From: Opitutaceae bacterium
Lineage (GTDB): Bacteria; Verrucomicrobiota; Verrucomicrobiia; Opitutales; Opitutaceae
Length of the DNA: 64,000 bases
Direction: 5' to 3'
Assembly (NCBI GenBank): GCA_028284385.1
Contig: JANQRT010000059.1
Coordinates: forward strand, 62,001 to 126,000
The notes beneath the pieces are model-generated. The model worked only from the letters and a program-made list of their open reading frames with translations, had not been told where the DNA came from and did not search any database. Positions 27,184-35,954 of the stretch are shown piece after piece. The first letter of the stretch is position 1; each line of letters begins with the position of its first letter. Position numbers and translations under genes: made by a program.

Positions 27184-28327
27184 ATGATTAAGCCGGAGAC
27201 CAAGACGCTACACGAAGAGATCGAGAAGAGAGCTGGGTACTTGTGGAGGTATCTTTGACGTCGATGGCAAGCGTTCGGAAATAGATTCCCTCGAGGAAAA
27301 AATGGCGGCGGAGGGTTTTTGGGACGATCAGAAGTCGGCTCAAACCGTGATCTCCTCGGCCAACCAACTCAAACAAGTCGTCAATGGCATGGATGCCTTT
27401 AAGGCCAAGCTCGACGATGCCAAAGCCATGGAAGAGCTTTTGGAAGAAGAGGGTGTGGATGAAAATTCGGAGGAAGCCAACGACCTTCAGTCATCAGCTG
27501 AAGCCTTGAAGAGCGAGCTGGATGATCTGGAAATTCAGTGCTATCTCAATAAACCGCATGACGGTTGCAATGCCTTGCTGAGCGTGAATGCGGGGGCCGG
27601 AGGAACCGAATCTTGCGACTGGGCCGACATGCTCTTTCGCATGTACACCCGCTGGGCCGAACGACGTGGTTTCAAAACCGAGATCGTGGACATTCTTCCC
27701 GGCGAAGAGGCGGGCTTGTCCAAGGTAACGCTTCGCATCGAGGGCCAGAATGCTTTTGGTTACGCCAATGCCGAACGTGGGGTGCATCGGCTGGTGCGTA
27801 TCAGTCCTTTCGATTCAAACAAGCGACGTCACACCTCCTTCTGCGCCGTGGATGTCGTAGCGGAAATCGAAGACGACATCGACTTGGAAATCGAAGACAA
27901 GGACCTGCGCGAGGACACCTATCGAGCTAGCGGAAAGGGTGGCCAGCATGTTAACAAGACCGACTCGGCGGTGCGGTTGACCCACATCCCTACCGGCATT
28001 GTGGCGGCCTGCCAATCGGAGCGTTCCCAGCACAAGAATCGAGCCAACGCCATGAAAATGCTCAAGGCTCGATTGTATGAAAAACTTGAGGACGAGAAGC
28101 GTTCGGAGATGGAAAAGGTCTACGGCGAGAAGGGCGAAATCGGCTGGGGCAACCAGATTCGCAGCTACGTCTTCCAACCTTACCAAATGGTCAAGGATCT
28201 ACGGACGGGCGTCGAAACCGGGAACATCCAGGCAGTTATGGATGGCGACATTGATCGCTTCGTAAATGCCTGGCTCAGAGCTGGCTCTCCCCGCCATCGC
28301 AACAAGGAGATTCAGATTGATGAGTAG
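27184..28327 (+). CDS. prfB: Peptide chain release factor 2, with programmed +1 frameshift
   Basis: RF2 recognises UAA and UGA stop codons. The gene is in two frames: 27184-27255 encodes 24 residues ending at CTT, followed by an in-frame TGA (27256-27258). Skipping the T at 27256 resumes at GAC 27257 and reads to 28327, giving 380 residues in all. The shift site GGAGGTATCTTTGAC has an internal Shine-Dalgarno (GGAGG 27245-27249) just ahead of CTT-TGA-C, the classic autoregulatory arrangement. The main part has [15 protein letters not shown] and the catalytic [15 protein letters not shown] (GGQ) motif. Reading only from the ATG at 27302 would lose the N-terminal 40 residues. Confidence 0.96.
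27242..27259 (+). promoter_or_regulatory. RF2 programmed frameshift site
   Basis: GGAGG at 27245-27249 is followed by TAT CTT TGA C. When RF2 is scarce the ribosome pauses on TGA (27256-27258) and slips from CTT to TTT, entering the +1 frame. This matches the E. coli prfB site except for a shorter G run. Confidence 0.93.
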
Positions 28328-28332
28328 GTTTT

Positions 28333-28402
28333 TAGGTATTGGGTATTCGTTTTGGGGTTTTAGGTTTCAGGTCGATTCCCAGGACCCAACACCCAATACC
28401 TA
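28333..28402. repeat. Intergenic inverted repeat (TAGGTATTGGGT)
   Basis: TAGGTATTGGGT (28333-28344) and ACCCAATACCTA (28391-28402) are perfect 12-bp inverted repeats around a 46-base centre that itself repeats degenerate GGGTT/ACCC units. They fill almost the whole gap between prfB and the next gene. The element looks like a dispersed intergenic repeat; it could also act as a terminator-like structure for prfB. Confidence 0.6.
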
Positions 28403-28415
28403 GTACCCATCACCC

Positions 28416-29813
28416 ATGGAACTTGCGACGCTACAGGAGGCCTTTTCGAGGCAGGAGCTTTTCGAGGGAAAGTCTTGGAAGATTTCCCCGGAAGCCTGGC
28501 CTTTGTCTCCGTCTCAGGTGGATCACCTCAAGCAGATTGGGCAGGCCAGTCTGGAGTTCTACAAGGCTTTAGAGACGCTCTACACGCGTTCCGCCACTGG
28601 CAAAAAGATTCTGAGAAACAGAGAGCTCTACGCGCCCTGGATAGCCGACTACATGGATCGTGGCAAGCCCAAGGGATTGCCGGAACTGAGCCTGGGCAAG
28701 CGTTGCAAGGGAAAGCTTCCTAGCGTGATCCGTCCCGATCTTTTGATGACAGATGACGGCTTCGCTTTGACTGAACTCGATTCCGTTCCAGGCGGGATTG
28801 GTTTGACTGCGTATTTGAATCAGCTATACGAAGGCAGTTCGGATTTTCCGATTCTGGGAGGCGACACTTTCATGGAAGAGCAGTTCTATGAAAAGCTTGC
28901 CAGCCAGGCTCCTGAAAAGAATCTGCCGGTAGTCGCTCTGGTGGTCAGCGAGGAAGCCGCGACTTACAAACCGGAAATGGATTGGCTGGCCGAGCGTCTG
29001 CAACTACGAGGCCATCGCGTGTATTCGCTCTGGACAGACGAAGTGTTTCCTCTGGGTGGCGCGATTTATTTCGATATCGATGGCAATCCCGAGAAAATCG
29101 ATGTGGTCTATCGATTCTACGAGCTCTTCGACCTAGCCAATATCAAGACTTCCGATTTCATCACTGAAGCCTGGGAGAATGGCGAGATCGCGTTGACGCC
29201 TCCAATGCGTCCCTTCTTCGAAGAAAAGCTCGGCCTGGCTCTGTTCCATCACCATTTGCTACCGGAATTCTGGAAGGAGAACCTGTCCAAGAACTCGCTA
29301 CGCGTCCTGAAGAAACTGATACCTCAGTCTTGGATCGTCGACCCGACTCCCTTGCCCCCAGGAGCGATTCTTGATGGGCCTTTGACCAACGGTAAGCCCT
29401 TGCATAGCTGGCTGGACTTGGCCGATGCCACGCAAAAAGAGCGCAATCTGGTATTGAAAATTTCAGGATTTCACGAGACTTCCTGGGGATCTCGAAGCGT
29501 GGTGATTGGCAATGATGTGCCACGTGAGGATTGGCGCGGGAGCCTGGAATCCGCGTGCTCCATGGCTGAAACGCATCCCCATGTGATTCAGGAATTCAAA
29601 AAATCGATACGCGTCAAGCATCCGCTTTTTAACGATTCAGGTGAGGTCTTTGAGGCCTCAGGGCGTTTGCGCTTGAATCCCTATTTTCTGACCGATGGAG
29701 AATCGGTAGAGTTGACCGGCGTTTTGGCCACCTTTTGCCCTCCCGACAAGAAGATCATCCATGGCATGGAAGACGCCGCTTTAATCCCCTGTTGCGCGCG
29801 ACAAGCAGACTAG
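28416..29813 (+). CDS. Hypothetical protein, possibly circularly permuted ATP-grasp
   Basis: I do not recognise this 465-residue protein with certainty. It is soluble, with no signal peptide or membrane segment. SVIRPDLLMTDDGFALTELD and VPGGIGLTAYLNQLY (about 104-140) resemble the part of circularly permuted ATP-grasp enzymes (glutathionylspermidine-synthase-like) in which an Arg-Asp and a Glu line the nucleotide site. IDVVYRFYELFDL (about 227-239) recalls the vYRR strand of that fold and VLKISGFHETSWGSRSVVIG could be the lysine-containing ATP loop. The usual cysteine peptidase-like or amidase partner is absent. It lies between prfB and smc, 89 bases after prfB, and its function is unknown. 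Confidence 0.5.
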   Translation: MELATLQEAFSRQELFEGKSWKISPEAWPLSPSQVDHLKQIGQASLEFYKALETLYTRSATGKKILRNRELYAPWIADYMDRGKPKGLPELSLGKRCKGKLPSVIRPDLLMTDDGFALTELDSVPGGIGLTAYLNQLYEGSSDFPILGGDTFMEEQFYEKLASQAPEKNLPVVALVVSEEAATYKPEMDWLAERLQLRGHRVYSLWTDEVFPLGGAIYFDIDGNPEKIDVVYRFYELFDLANIKTSDFITEAWENGEIALTPPMRPFFEEKLGLALFHHHLLPEFWKENLSKNSLRVLKKLIPQSWIVDPTPLPPGAILDGPLTNGKPLHSWLDLADATQKERNLVLKISGFHETSWGSRSVVIGNDVPREDWRGSLESACSMAETHPHVIQEFKKSIRVKHPLFNDSGEVFEASGRLRLNPYFLTDGESVELTGVLATFCPPDKKIIHGMEDAALIPCCARQAD

Positions 29814-29830
29814 AGTCTCCCAGATCCCAC

Positions 29831-29874
29831 TTATCCACAAAATTGCTCACAGGTTATTTTTCCACTTATTCACA
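29831..29874 (+). promoter_or_regulatory. Two DnaA boxes upstream of smc
   Basis: TTATCCACA (29831-29839) is a perfect DnaA box and TTATTCACA (29866-29874) fits the relaxed consensus TTATNCACA, in the same orientation and 35 bases apart. A weaker TTGCTCACA lies between them at 29843. The spacer is AT-rich. The position just before smc suggests DnaA control of a chromosome-organisation gene; no dnaA, dnaN or gid gene is nearby to suggest oriC. Confidence 0.6.
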
Positions 29875-29930
29875 ACGGCATTTTTGAGATTGTCACCTTT
29901 CCGCGCCACTCTTCATTCTCCCGCCTTTTC

Positions 29931-32900
29931 ATGTACCTGAGCTCGCTAAAACTTAATGGATTTAAAAGTTTCGCCGAGGCCACGCATCTGAGATACGAGC
30001 CTGGCGTTACGGCTATCGTGGGGCCCAACGGCTGCGGCAAAAGCAACATTGCGGACGCGGTTCGCTGGGTCTTGGGCGAACAGAGCGCCAAGGCCTTGCG
30101 TGGCGGCAAGATGCAGGACGTCATCTTCGAAGGGACTGACAAGCGCAAGCCGGTCAACCTTTGCGAGGTATCGATCGTTTTGACGGATTGCGAGAAGGAA
30201 CTAGGCAGCGAGTTCAACGAGATCGAAATTTCGCGTCGAGCTCACCGCGAGGGTGGCAGCAATTACTATATCAATGGCAAGGCGTGTAGACTGAAGGATA
30301 TCCAGCGTCTTTTTATGGATACGGGCATCGGTCGAACGTCGTATTCCATTATGGCCCAGGGGCAAATCGACCAGATTCTCTCCTCCAAGCCAGAGGAGCG
30401 CCGGTCGGTTTTCGAAGAGGCTGCAGGCATTTCCAAATACAAGAGCCAGCGTCGCGAAGCGATGAACAAGCTGGCTTTGGTAGAGAACAATCTCAGCCGG
30501 GTGACAGACGTAGTGGCGGAAATCAGTCGGCAGATTGGCAGTTTGAAGCGGCAGGCGTCCAAGGCGGTTCGCTATAAGAAACTGAGCCATCGGCTAAGGC
30601 ATCTCGATGTTGGCAATAGCGCTCGGGATTTTGGAGAGCTACGTTCCTCGCTTTCGGACGTCGATAAGAACGCCAGCTCTTTGGAGAAAGAGGTGGCTGA
30701 AATGCAGGAGGACATCGAGGGCAAGGATTCGCGTCTGACGGTCTATAAGGAGGAGCGGCAAGTGCTCATGCAGCAAGTGCAGGATGCTCAGCAATCCGTT
30801 TTCGATCTGCGCAGCGCCAAAGAGCAAGCCGCTAATCAAGTCCACATGGCTCAGATCAAGACCAGCTCGCTGGAAGAGCGTATCGAGCAGGCCAAAGAGG
30901 AGATCGCTTCCTACGAAAAGCAGATTGGCGAGATCGCCGCGCGACTGGATGCCAGTTCGCAGGACAAGCAGCTACACATGGACATCCTAGGAAATTCCGA
31001 CGAGATTTTCCACGAGAGAAATCGAGAGCTGGCCGATATCGAGGCCAAGCTGGAATCAACCGAACGCGAAATCCAACAACTTAAGACACAAGCTCAGCAG
31101 GCGGAGGAAAGCGCTCATCTTTCTCGAGACGAGCTCTCATCGCTGGAGGTAGAGACGCGCACCAGCGAAGACAGACTGCAACGCCTGCAGCAAGAAGAGG
31201 CAGAGCAGGCAGCGTTTCAAAGCGAAGCGGAAGCCGCTCTTAAAGGCTTTCAAGAGAAGGTGGAATCGACTGAAGGTCGCCTCAAACAGCTAGAAGAAAC
31301 GCTCGAAACGAATCGGGACCAAGTCCTTGAGTCGCGCGACGCCTTTCGAGCAAAGCAAGTTAGTATCCAAGATCTGGATCGCGTTGTAGCTCAAAAGTCG
31401 GCTCGCCTGAAGTTGCTTCAACAGCTTCAGGAAAAACTGGAGGGCTATGGTGAAGGGGCCAAGGCGGTTTTGAAGGGCCAGATGAAAGGTTTCCTCGAAG
31501 GGAAATCCTTTCAGCCCATGGCAGCTAATTTGTCAGTGAAATCCGGTTACGAAGCGGCTATTGAAGCGCTTCTCGGCTCGTCAGTCGAGGCGGTTGCGGT
31601 TGGCAGCGCGGATGTTGTCATTGAAATTTTCAGACAACTTGAGGAACGTCAAGTTGGGCGTATCTGCGTTAAGTTGCCCTCGGGCATGGAACAACGGAAC
31701 GGCGAACTTGAGCTGCCGGAATGGCTCCAGCCCGCTCTCGAGTTTGTAGACAATTCAGGTGACGACGACCAGGCTTTAGTATCCACATTATCCGCTTCCT
31801 ACGTGGTTGATGATATTGGGGTCTTCCTCAAATGGTGGGAAGGCAATCAGAATTTTTCGTTTTTGCAGGTCGCTTCAAAAAAGGGAGAGTCCGTCAATTG
31901 TTCGGGTGTCGCGACGGGTGGCTATCAAAGGTCCAAAAACACGAGTATTCTACAACGAGAGACTGAACTCCGGCAGATCGCTGCTGAATTGAAGGACGAT
32001 CAGAAAGCTCTGGAAGCTGCGAAGTCCGAAGCGGAAGGGATTAACGAAAAACTCCAAGAGGCCGAAGAGGCTGTCGAAAAATCGCGTCAAGAGATTCATA
32101 CTGCCAGTCAGGAGCTAACGGTCCTGCAGGCCGAGTCTCGCAATGCCGAGAAATCGGTGACCGATAGCAAGGCGAGAGCTGAACGAATTTCTCGAGAGAA
32201 AGAACTACTCGACGAATCGAAATCGCGAGCAGGCGAGAAACTGGAGGCCGCGAAAGGGAAGTTGGATGAGCAGCAGAATCAGTTGATAGAAGCTCGGAGC
32301 CTCATCGATGAGAAGGAAAAGGGGATGGGCGACATACGAGCGGATCGCGACGAGAAGCGAGAATCTTTATCGCAGGCTAGATTCGACCTGCAAGAGAAGA
32401 AGCAGAAGCTTGATATGCTTAACCAAGGACTGGTCGAGCTGGAGCAGCGGCGCTCCGAGCTGAACCGTCTCACCGAATCTAAAACGCGCGACATCGATGA
32501 GTGGGGCATTCAAATAAAGGAACTGTCAGACGCGGTCGTTCAGTCCAAAGACCGTAGCCAAGAACTTGATACGGAATTGGAGGATGCCAAGACTCATGTC
32601 GAGAAATCTCGTCAGTCTCTCATTGGAGCCGAGGAGAAGATCGGCATTCTGGAGAAGGAGCAGGCTTTCGTGCGAGAGAAGCTTGATTCTTTGCGTTCCA
32701 GTTTGAGCAACCAACAAGTGCAAATAGCCGAGAAGCGTTCTAGGCTGGAGTTTATCCAGGAGGAGATGCAACGCGAATACGGCGTTGATTTGCGACTTGT
32801 TGACTGGAAATACGAGATCTGGAAGGCTGATCAGCCCGTCGAGAATTTACCCAATTTGGACCTCGATGCGGCGGCTGCGGCATCAAAAGACGACGACGAT

Positions 32901-33740
32901 TCGGTGTCGTCAGATGAAGTGGAAGAACACCCCGTTGGCGATGAGGCAACCGATTCGGAGGCTGAGGAATTGGAGCCTACCGATGCCTCGAAACCGCAAC
33001 AGCCTACTGAGGAAGAGTTGGCCGCGTTGGACGAGACCGACTGGACGAAAGTTCAGACTGAAGTGAAGACTTTGCGTAAGCGTATCCAGAATCTCGGGGC
33101 AGTCAATCTCGTGGCCATAGAGGAATATGGAGAACTCAAGGAGCGTCATGAGTTTCTGAAGACGCAGTACGACGATCTGATTTCTTCTCGCGATAAGCTG
33201 GTGGCCGCGATCGAGGAGATCAACACCAAGTCGCGGGAGCAGTTTGCCGCTACTTTCGAGCAGATCCGAGAGAATTTCAAAAGCACGTTCCAAACGCTTT
33301 TCAGTGGAGGGAAGGCGGATCTCCAGCTTATCGAATCAGAAGATATTCTAGAGAGCGGCATCGAGATTGTGGCTCAGCCTCCCGGTACTCGGTTGAAGAG
33401 TGTCTCCCTTCTTTCCGGGGGTCAAAGAACCATGACCGCAGTTGCCCTGCTGTTTGCCATCTACCTCGTCAAGCCCAGTCCTTTTTGCGTTCTCGACGAG
33501 CTTGACGCTCCGCTGGACGAGTCGAACATCGGTCGCTTCACAACGCTCCTCAAGCAGTTCACCAAGCACTCGCAATTCATCATCATCACGCACAACAAAC
33601 GTACCATTGCCGCCGCCGAGGCGATCTATGGAGTGACGATGGAGGAGAAGGGCGTTTCGAAAGTGGTTTCCATGAAGTTCAACTCCACTCACGAGGATTC
33701 CGATCTGGTGACCTTGGAGCTGGAAGCGGCGAGCGCATAG
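29931..33740 (+). CDS. smc: Chromosome segregation ATPase SMC
   Basis: SMC dimers with ScpAB organise and separate daughter chromosomes. Walker A is VGPNGCGKSN (about 30-39), the signature is LLSGGQRTM (about 1162-1170) and Walker B is FCVLDELDAPLDE. The two coiled-coil arms flank a hinge (about 500-660, including LEGYGEGAKAVLKG). At 1269 residues it is about 80 longer than usual, mainly because of an Asp/Glu-rich low-complexity stretch at about 968-1040 in the returning arm close to the head. Two DnaA boxes lie upstream, and yraN follows. Confidence 0.97.
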   Translation: MYLSSLKLNGFKSFAEATHLRYEPGVTAIVGPNGCGKSNIADAVRWVLGEQSAKALRGGKMQDVIFEGTDKRKPVNLCEVSIVLTDCEKELGSEFNEIEISRRAHREGGSNYYINGKACRLKDIQRLFMDTGIGRTSYSIMAQGQIDQILSSKPEERRSVFEEAAGISKYKSQRREAMNKLALVENNLSRVTDVVAEISRQIGSLKRQASKAVRYKKLSHRLRHLDVGNSARDFGELRSSLSDVDKNASSLEKEVAEMQEDIEGKDSRLTVYKEERQVLMQQVQDAQQSVFDLRSAKEQAANQVHMAQIKTSSLEERIEQAKEEIASYEKQIGEIAARLDASSQDKQLHMDILGNSDEIFHERNRELADIEAKLESTEREIQQLKTQAQQAEESAHLSRDELSSLEVETRTSEDRLQRLQQEEAEQAAFQSEAEAALKGFQEKVESTEGRLKQLEETLETNRDQVLESRDAFRAKQVSIQDLDRVVAQKSARLKLLQQLQEKLEGYGEGAKAVLKGQMKGFLEGKSFQPMAANLSVKSGYEAAIEALLGSSVEAVAVGSADVVIEIFRQLEERQVGRICVKLPSGMEQRNGELELPEWLQPALEFVDNSGDDDQALVSTLSASYVVDDIGVFLKWWEGNQNFSFLQVASKKGESVNCSGVATGGYQRSKNTSILQRETELRQIAAELKDDQKALEAAKSEAEGINEKLQEAEEAVEKSRQEIHTASQELTVLQAESRNAEKSVTDSKARAERISREKELLDESKSRAGEKLEAAKGKLDEQQNQLIEARSLIDEKEKGMGDIRADRDEKRESLSQARFDLQEKKQKLDMLNQGLVELEQRRSELNRLTESKTRDIDEWGIQIKELSDAVVQSKDRSQELDTELEDAKTHVEKSRQSLIGAEEKIGILEKEQAFVREKLDSLRSSLSNQQVQIAEKRSRLEFIQEEMQREYGVDLRLVDWKYEIWKADQPVENLPNLDLDAAAAASKDDDDSVSSDEVEEHPVGDEATDSEAEELEPTDASKPQQPTEEELAALDETDWTKVQTEVKTLRKRIQNLGAVNLVAIEEYGELKERHEFLKTQYDDLISSRDKLVAAIEEINTKSREQFAATFEQIRENFKSTFQTLFSGGKADLQLIESEDILESGIEIVAQPPGTRLKSVSLLSGGQRTMTAVALLFAIYLVKPSPFCVLDELDAPLDESNIGRFTTLLKQFTKHSQFIIITHNKRTIAAAEAIYGVTMEEKGVSKVVSMKFNSTHEDSDLVTLELEAASA

Positions 33741-33810
33741 GGAATTCTGCTGTCGAGCGCGGATAACAATAACCGCTTGAAGCCCCGCTGCCCTCTGTCA
33801 GGGTGGATGT

Positions 33811-34233
33811 ATGTTACCCTGGTTTAAGAGGCTCTTTTCGAGAGTCGACACGAGCCCGCAGTCGATTGGCGTAATGGGCGAAAGAGAGGCGACCGTTTTC
33901 CTGAAGTCCAAAGGGTATTCAATTTTGGCTCGCAACTGGAGAAGCGGCAAAGACGAGATCGATCTGATTTGCGACGACGAGGGCGTTCTGGTTTTCGTCG
34001 AAACGCGTACGCGCAAGAAGGGAGCATTAGTTGGTGGATACGACTCTATCGATAAGCGAAAGCGGGACGCTCTTCGACGTGTCTGCCGCGCCTACCTTGG
34101 GAAGCTTCGCCCTAAGCCTAGAACCTACCGATTTGATGTGGTTGAGGTGGAGCATGATGCTGGAACAGCGATCGCAACACGACACTTCGAAAATGCCCCT
34201 CTCTTCAGTAAAGCTATGGGGAGAGGGAGGTAG
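33811..34233 (+). CDS. yraN: YraN/UPF0102 family nuclease-fold protein
   Basis: A 140-residue protein of the UPF0102 family, a PD-(D/E)XK-like fold of uncertain role often found near genome-maintenance genes. The family pattern is clear: MGEREATVFLKSKGY, ILARNWRSGKDEIDLI and LVFVETRTRKKG, with the DEIDLI Asp and the ETR strand in place of the usual E-V-K. The Lys to Arg change in EVK is a small deviation. It lies 70 bases after smc. Confidence 0.85.
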   Translation: MLPWFKRLFSRVDTSPQSIGVMGEREATVFLKSKGYSILARNWRSGKDEIDLICDDEGVLVFVETRTRKKGALVGGYDSIDKRKRDALRRVCRAYLGKLRPKPRTYRFDVVEVEHDAGTAIATRHFENAPLFSKAMGRGR

Positions 34234-34248
34234 AGGTGGTCAGTATCC

Positions 34249-34311
34249 AGTCAGCAGTTATTAGTAGCCAAATCAAAACTCCTGCTAGCTGCCCACTTAC
34301 TACTGCCGACT
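34249..34311. repeat. Imperfect intergenic inverted repeat
   Basis: AGTCAGCAGT (34249-34258) pairs with ACTGCCGACT (34302-34311) with one mismatch, and neighbouring AGTAG/CTACT units extend the partial symmetry. Like the element after prfB, it occupies a gap between two plus-strand genes and looks like a member of a family of intergenic repeats with short degenerate units. Nothing else is seen in the 156-base gap. Confidence 0.4.
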
Positions 34312-34389
34312 ATTAACTTCCTTCTTCTCTTTACAATTTTCAGAGTCAGAGCAAAGTTCACCAACGCATCCATTTCACGACCGATCCAC

Positions 34390-35931
34390 ATGGCTCAAGA
34401 TAATCGACATCCATTCCTGCAAGGTCTCAGCAAGCATCGAGGAGCTCCTCCGACGGTCATCACTATCTTCGGCGCTTCGGGCGATCTTTGCAAACGCAAG
34501 CTGGTCCCTGCCATCTACAACCTCGCGGTAGACAATCTGCTGCCGGCTGACTTCTATCTGATTGGCTATGGACGCAAACCGATGCCGGATGCGACTTTTC
34601 GCGAGCTGGCTAGCGAATCGATCAGCAAGTTTTCCCGCCGCTCTCTCAACACTGAAATCTGGGATCGCATCGAGCAGAACACCTACTATTGCAGCGGCGG
34701 ATACGACGAACTCGAGGCTTTCAAGAACCTTAGCGCCAAGATCGAATCGATCGAAAAGGAGCTTGGTCGCGACGTGCAGAGCGTATTCTATATTTCAACA
34801 CCGCCTTCCGTCTTTGAACCGATTATAGAAAATATTGGAGCAGCGGGACTTGCGATTCGCCATCAGGACTCGGACAAACACACCAAGGTGGTGGTGGAAA
34901 AGCCTTTCGGCAAGGATCTCGAATCCGCTCGCCATCTCAACCGGGTCATTGGCCATGTTTTCCAAGAGAGGCAAGTGTACCGAATTGACCACTACTTGGG
35001 TAAAGAGACTGTTCAGGATCTCCTAGTGCAACGCTTTGCCAACTCGATTTTCGAACCGTTATGGAATCGCCAATACGTGGAATGCGTACAGATTACGGTC
35101 GCGGAGTCTCTGGGAGTGGGTACGCGTGGTGGCTATTACGAGCAGAGTGGCGCGACGCGGGATATGATCCAGAACCATACTATGCAGCTGTTGGCATTAA
35201 CGGCAATGGAGCCGCCGGTTTCTCTCGACGCGGAAGCCATTCGCGACGAGAAGGTTAAGCTGCTCAAGGCGATCAAGCCCTTGCGTTTCGGATACGAAAA
35301 TAGCGACGTCATCCGAGCTCAATATACTGAGGGTCTAATCGATGGAGAGAAAGTGCCTGGCTATAAGCAGGAGGAAGGCGTTTCGCCCAGTTCGGAGACT
35401 GAGACGTTCGGAGCCTTTCGTTTGAATATCAGCAATTGGCGATGGGAGGGGGTGCCCTTCTATTTAAGGTCTGGCAAGCGTATGGCTCGACGTGTAACCG
35501 AAATCGCGATACAGTTTAAGCGGCCTCCTTCGACGCTCTTTAGCGAAAATGAAATGTTCAACCTGGAATCGAATACCTTGACTTTCCAGATTCAGCCTGA
35601 CGAAGGTTCGACGGTGCTTTTGAATGCAAAGATTCCCGGTTTGCAAACAAGAACCCAGCCAGTGAAAATGCATTTCAAGTACAGCGCCACCTTTGGCTCC
35701 AATACGCCCGAAGCTTATGAGCGACTGGTGCTTGACGCGATGATTGGCGATGGAACGCTGTTCATTCGTGGTGATGAAACCGAGGCTTCATGGAGCCTCA
35801 TCACGCCGTTACACGAGTTTTGGGCTAGCGAGAAGGAAAGAGGTATGGAGAACTACGTATCAGGATCGTGGGGACCTTTGGCTGCCGATAGGCTGCTTTG
35901 GGACAATGGCCACGAGTGGAGGCGTCCTTAA
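34390..35931 (+). CDS. zwf: Glucose-6-phosphate 1-dehydrogenase
   Basis: The first enzyme of the oxidative pentose phosphate pathway, making 6-phosphogluconolactone and NADPH. The 513-residue length is typical. The coenzyme motif is IFGASGDLCKRKL (about 24-36), VVVEKPFGKDL follows, and the active-site block is YRIDHYLGKETVQDL with the catalytic histidine. The C-terminal half carries KMHFKYSATFG and the substrate-site elements. An OpcA-like gene follows after 23 bases, so zwf is probably regulated post-translationally by that partner. Confidence 0.97.
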   Translation: MAQDNRHPFLQGLSKHRGAPPTVITIFGASGDLCKRKLVPAIYNLAVDNLLPADFYLIGYGRKPMPDATFRELASESISKFSRRSLNTEIWDRIEQNTYYCSGGYDELEAFKNLSAKIESIEKELGRDVQSVFYISTPPSVFEPIIENIGAAGLAIRHQDSDKHTKVVVEKPFGKDLESARHLNRVIGHVFQERQVYRIDHYLGKETVQDLLVQRFANSIFEPLWNRQYVECVQITVAESLGVGTRGGYYEQSGATRDMIQNHTMQLLALTAMEPPVSLDAEAIRDEKVKLLKAIKPLRFGYENSDVIRAQYTEGLIDGEKVPGYKQEEGVSPSSETETFGAFRLNISNWRWEGVPFYLRSGKRMARRVTEIAIQFKRPPSTLFSENEMFNLESNTLTFQIQPDEGSTVLLNAKIPGLQTRTQPVKMHFKYSATFGSNTPEAYERLVLDAMIGDGTLFIRGDETEASWSLITPLHEFWASEKERGMENYVSGSWGPLAADRLLWDNGHEWRRP

Positions 35932-35954
35932 TTGAATCTCGATTTCCGAAATTG

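Noticed and set aside
29814..29930. Replication origin at the DnaA boxes
   Set aside because: Only two good boxes are present, without an AT-rich unwinding cluster or the usual dnaA/dnaN/gid neighbours.
35898..35954. Upstream start of the OpcA-like gene inside zwf
   Set aside because: It would overlap the zwf 3' end by 34 bases in another frame, while ATG 35955 lies cleanly after the zwf stop.
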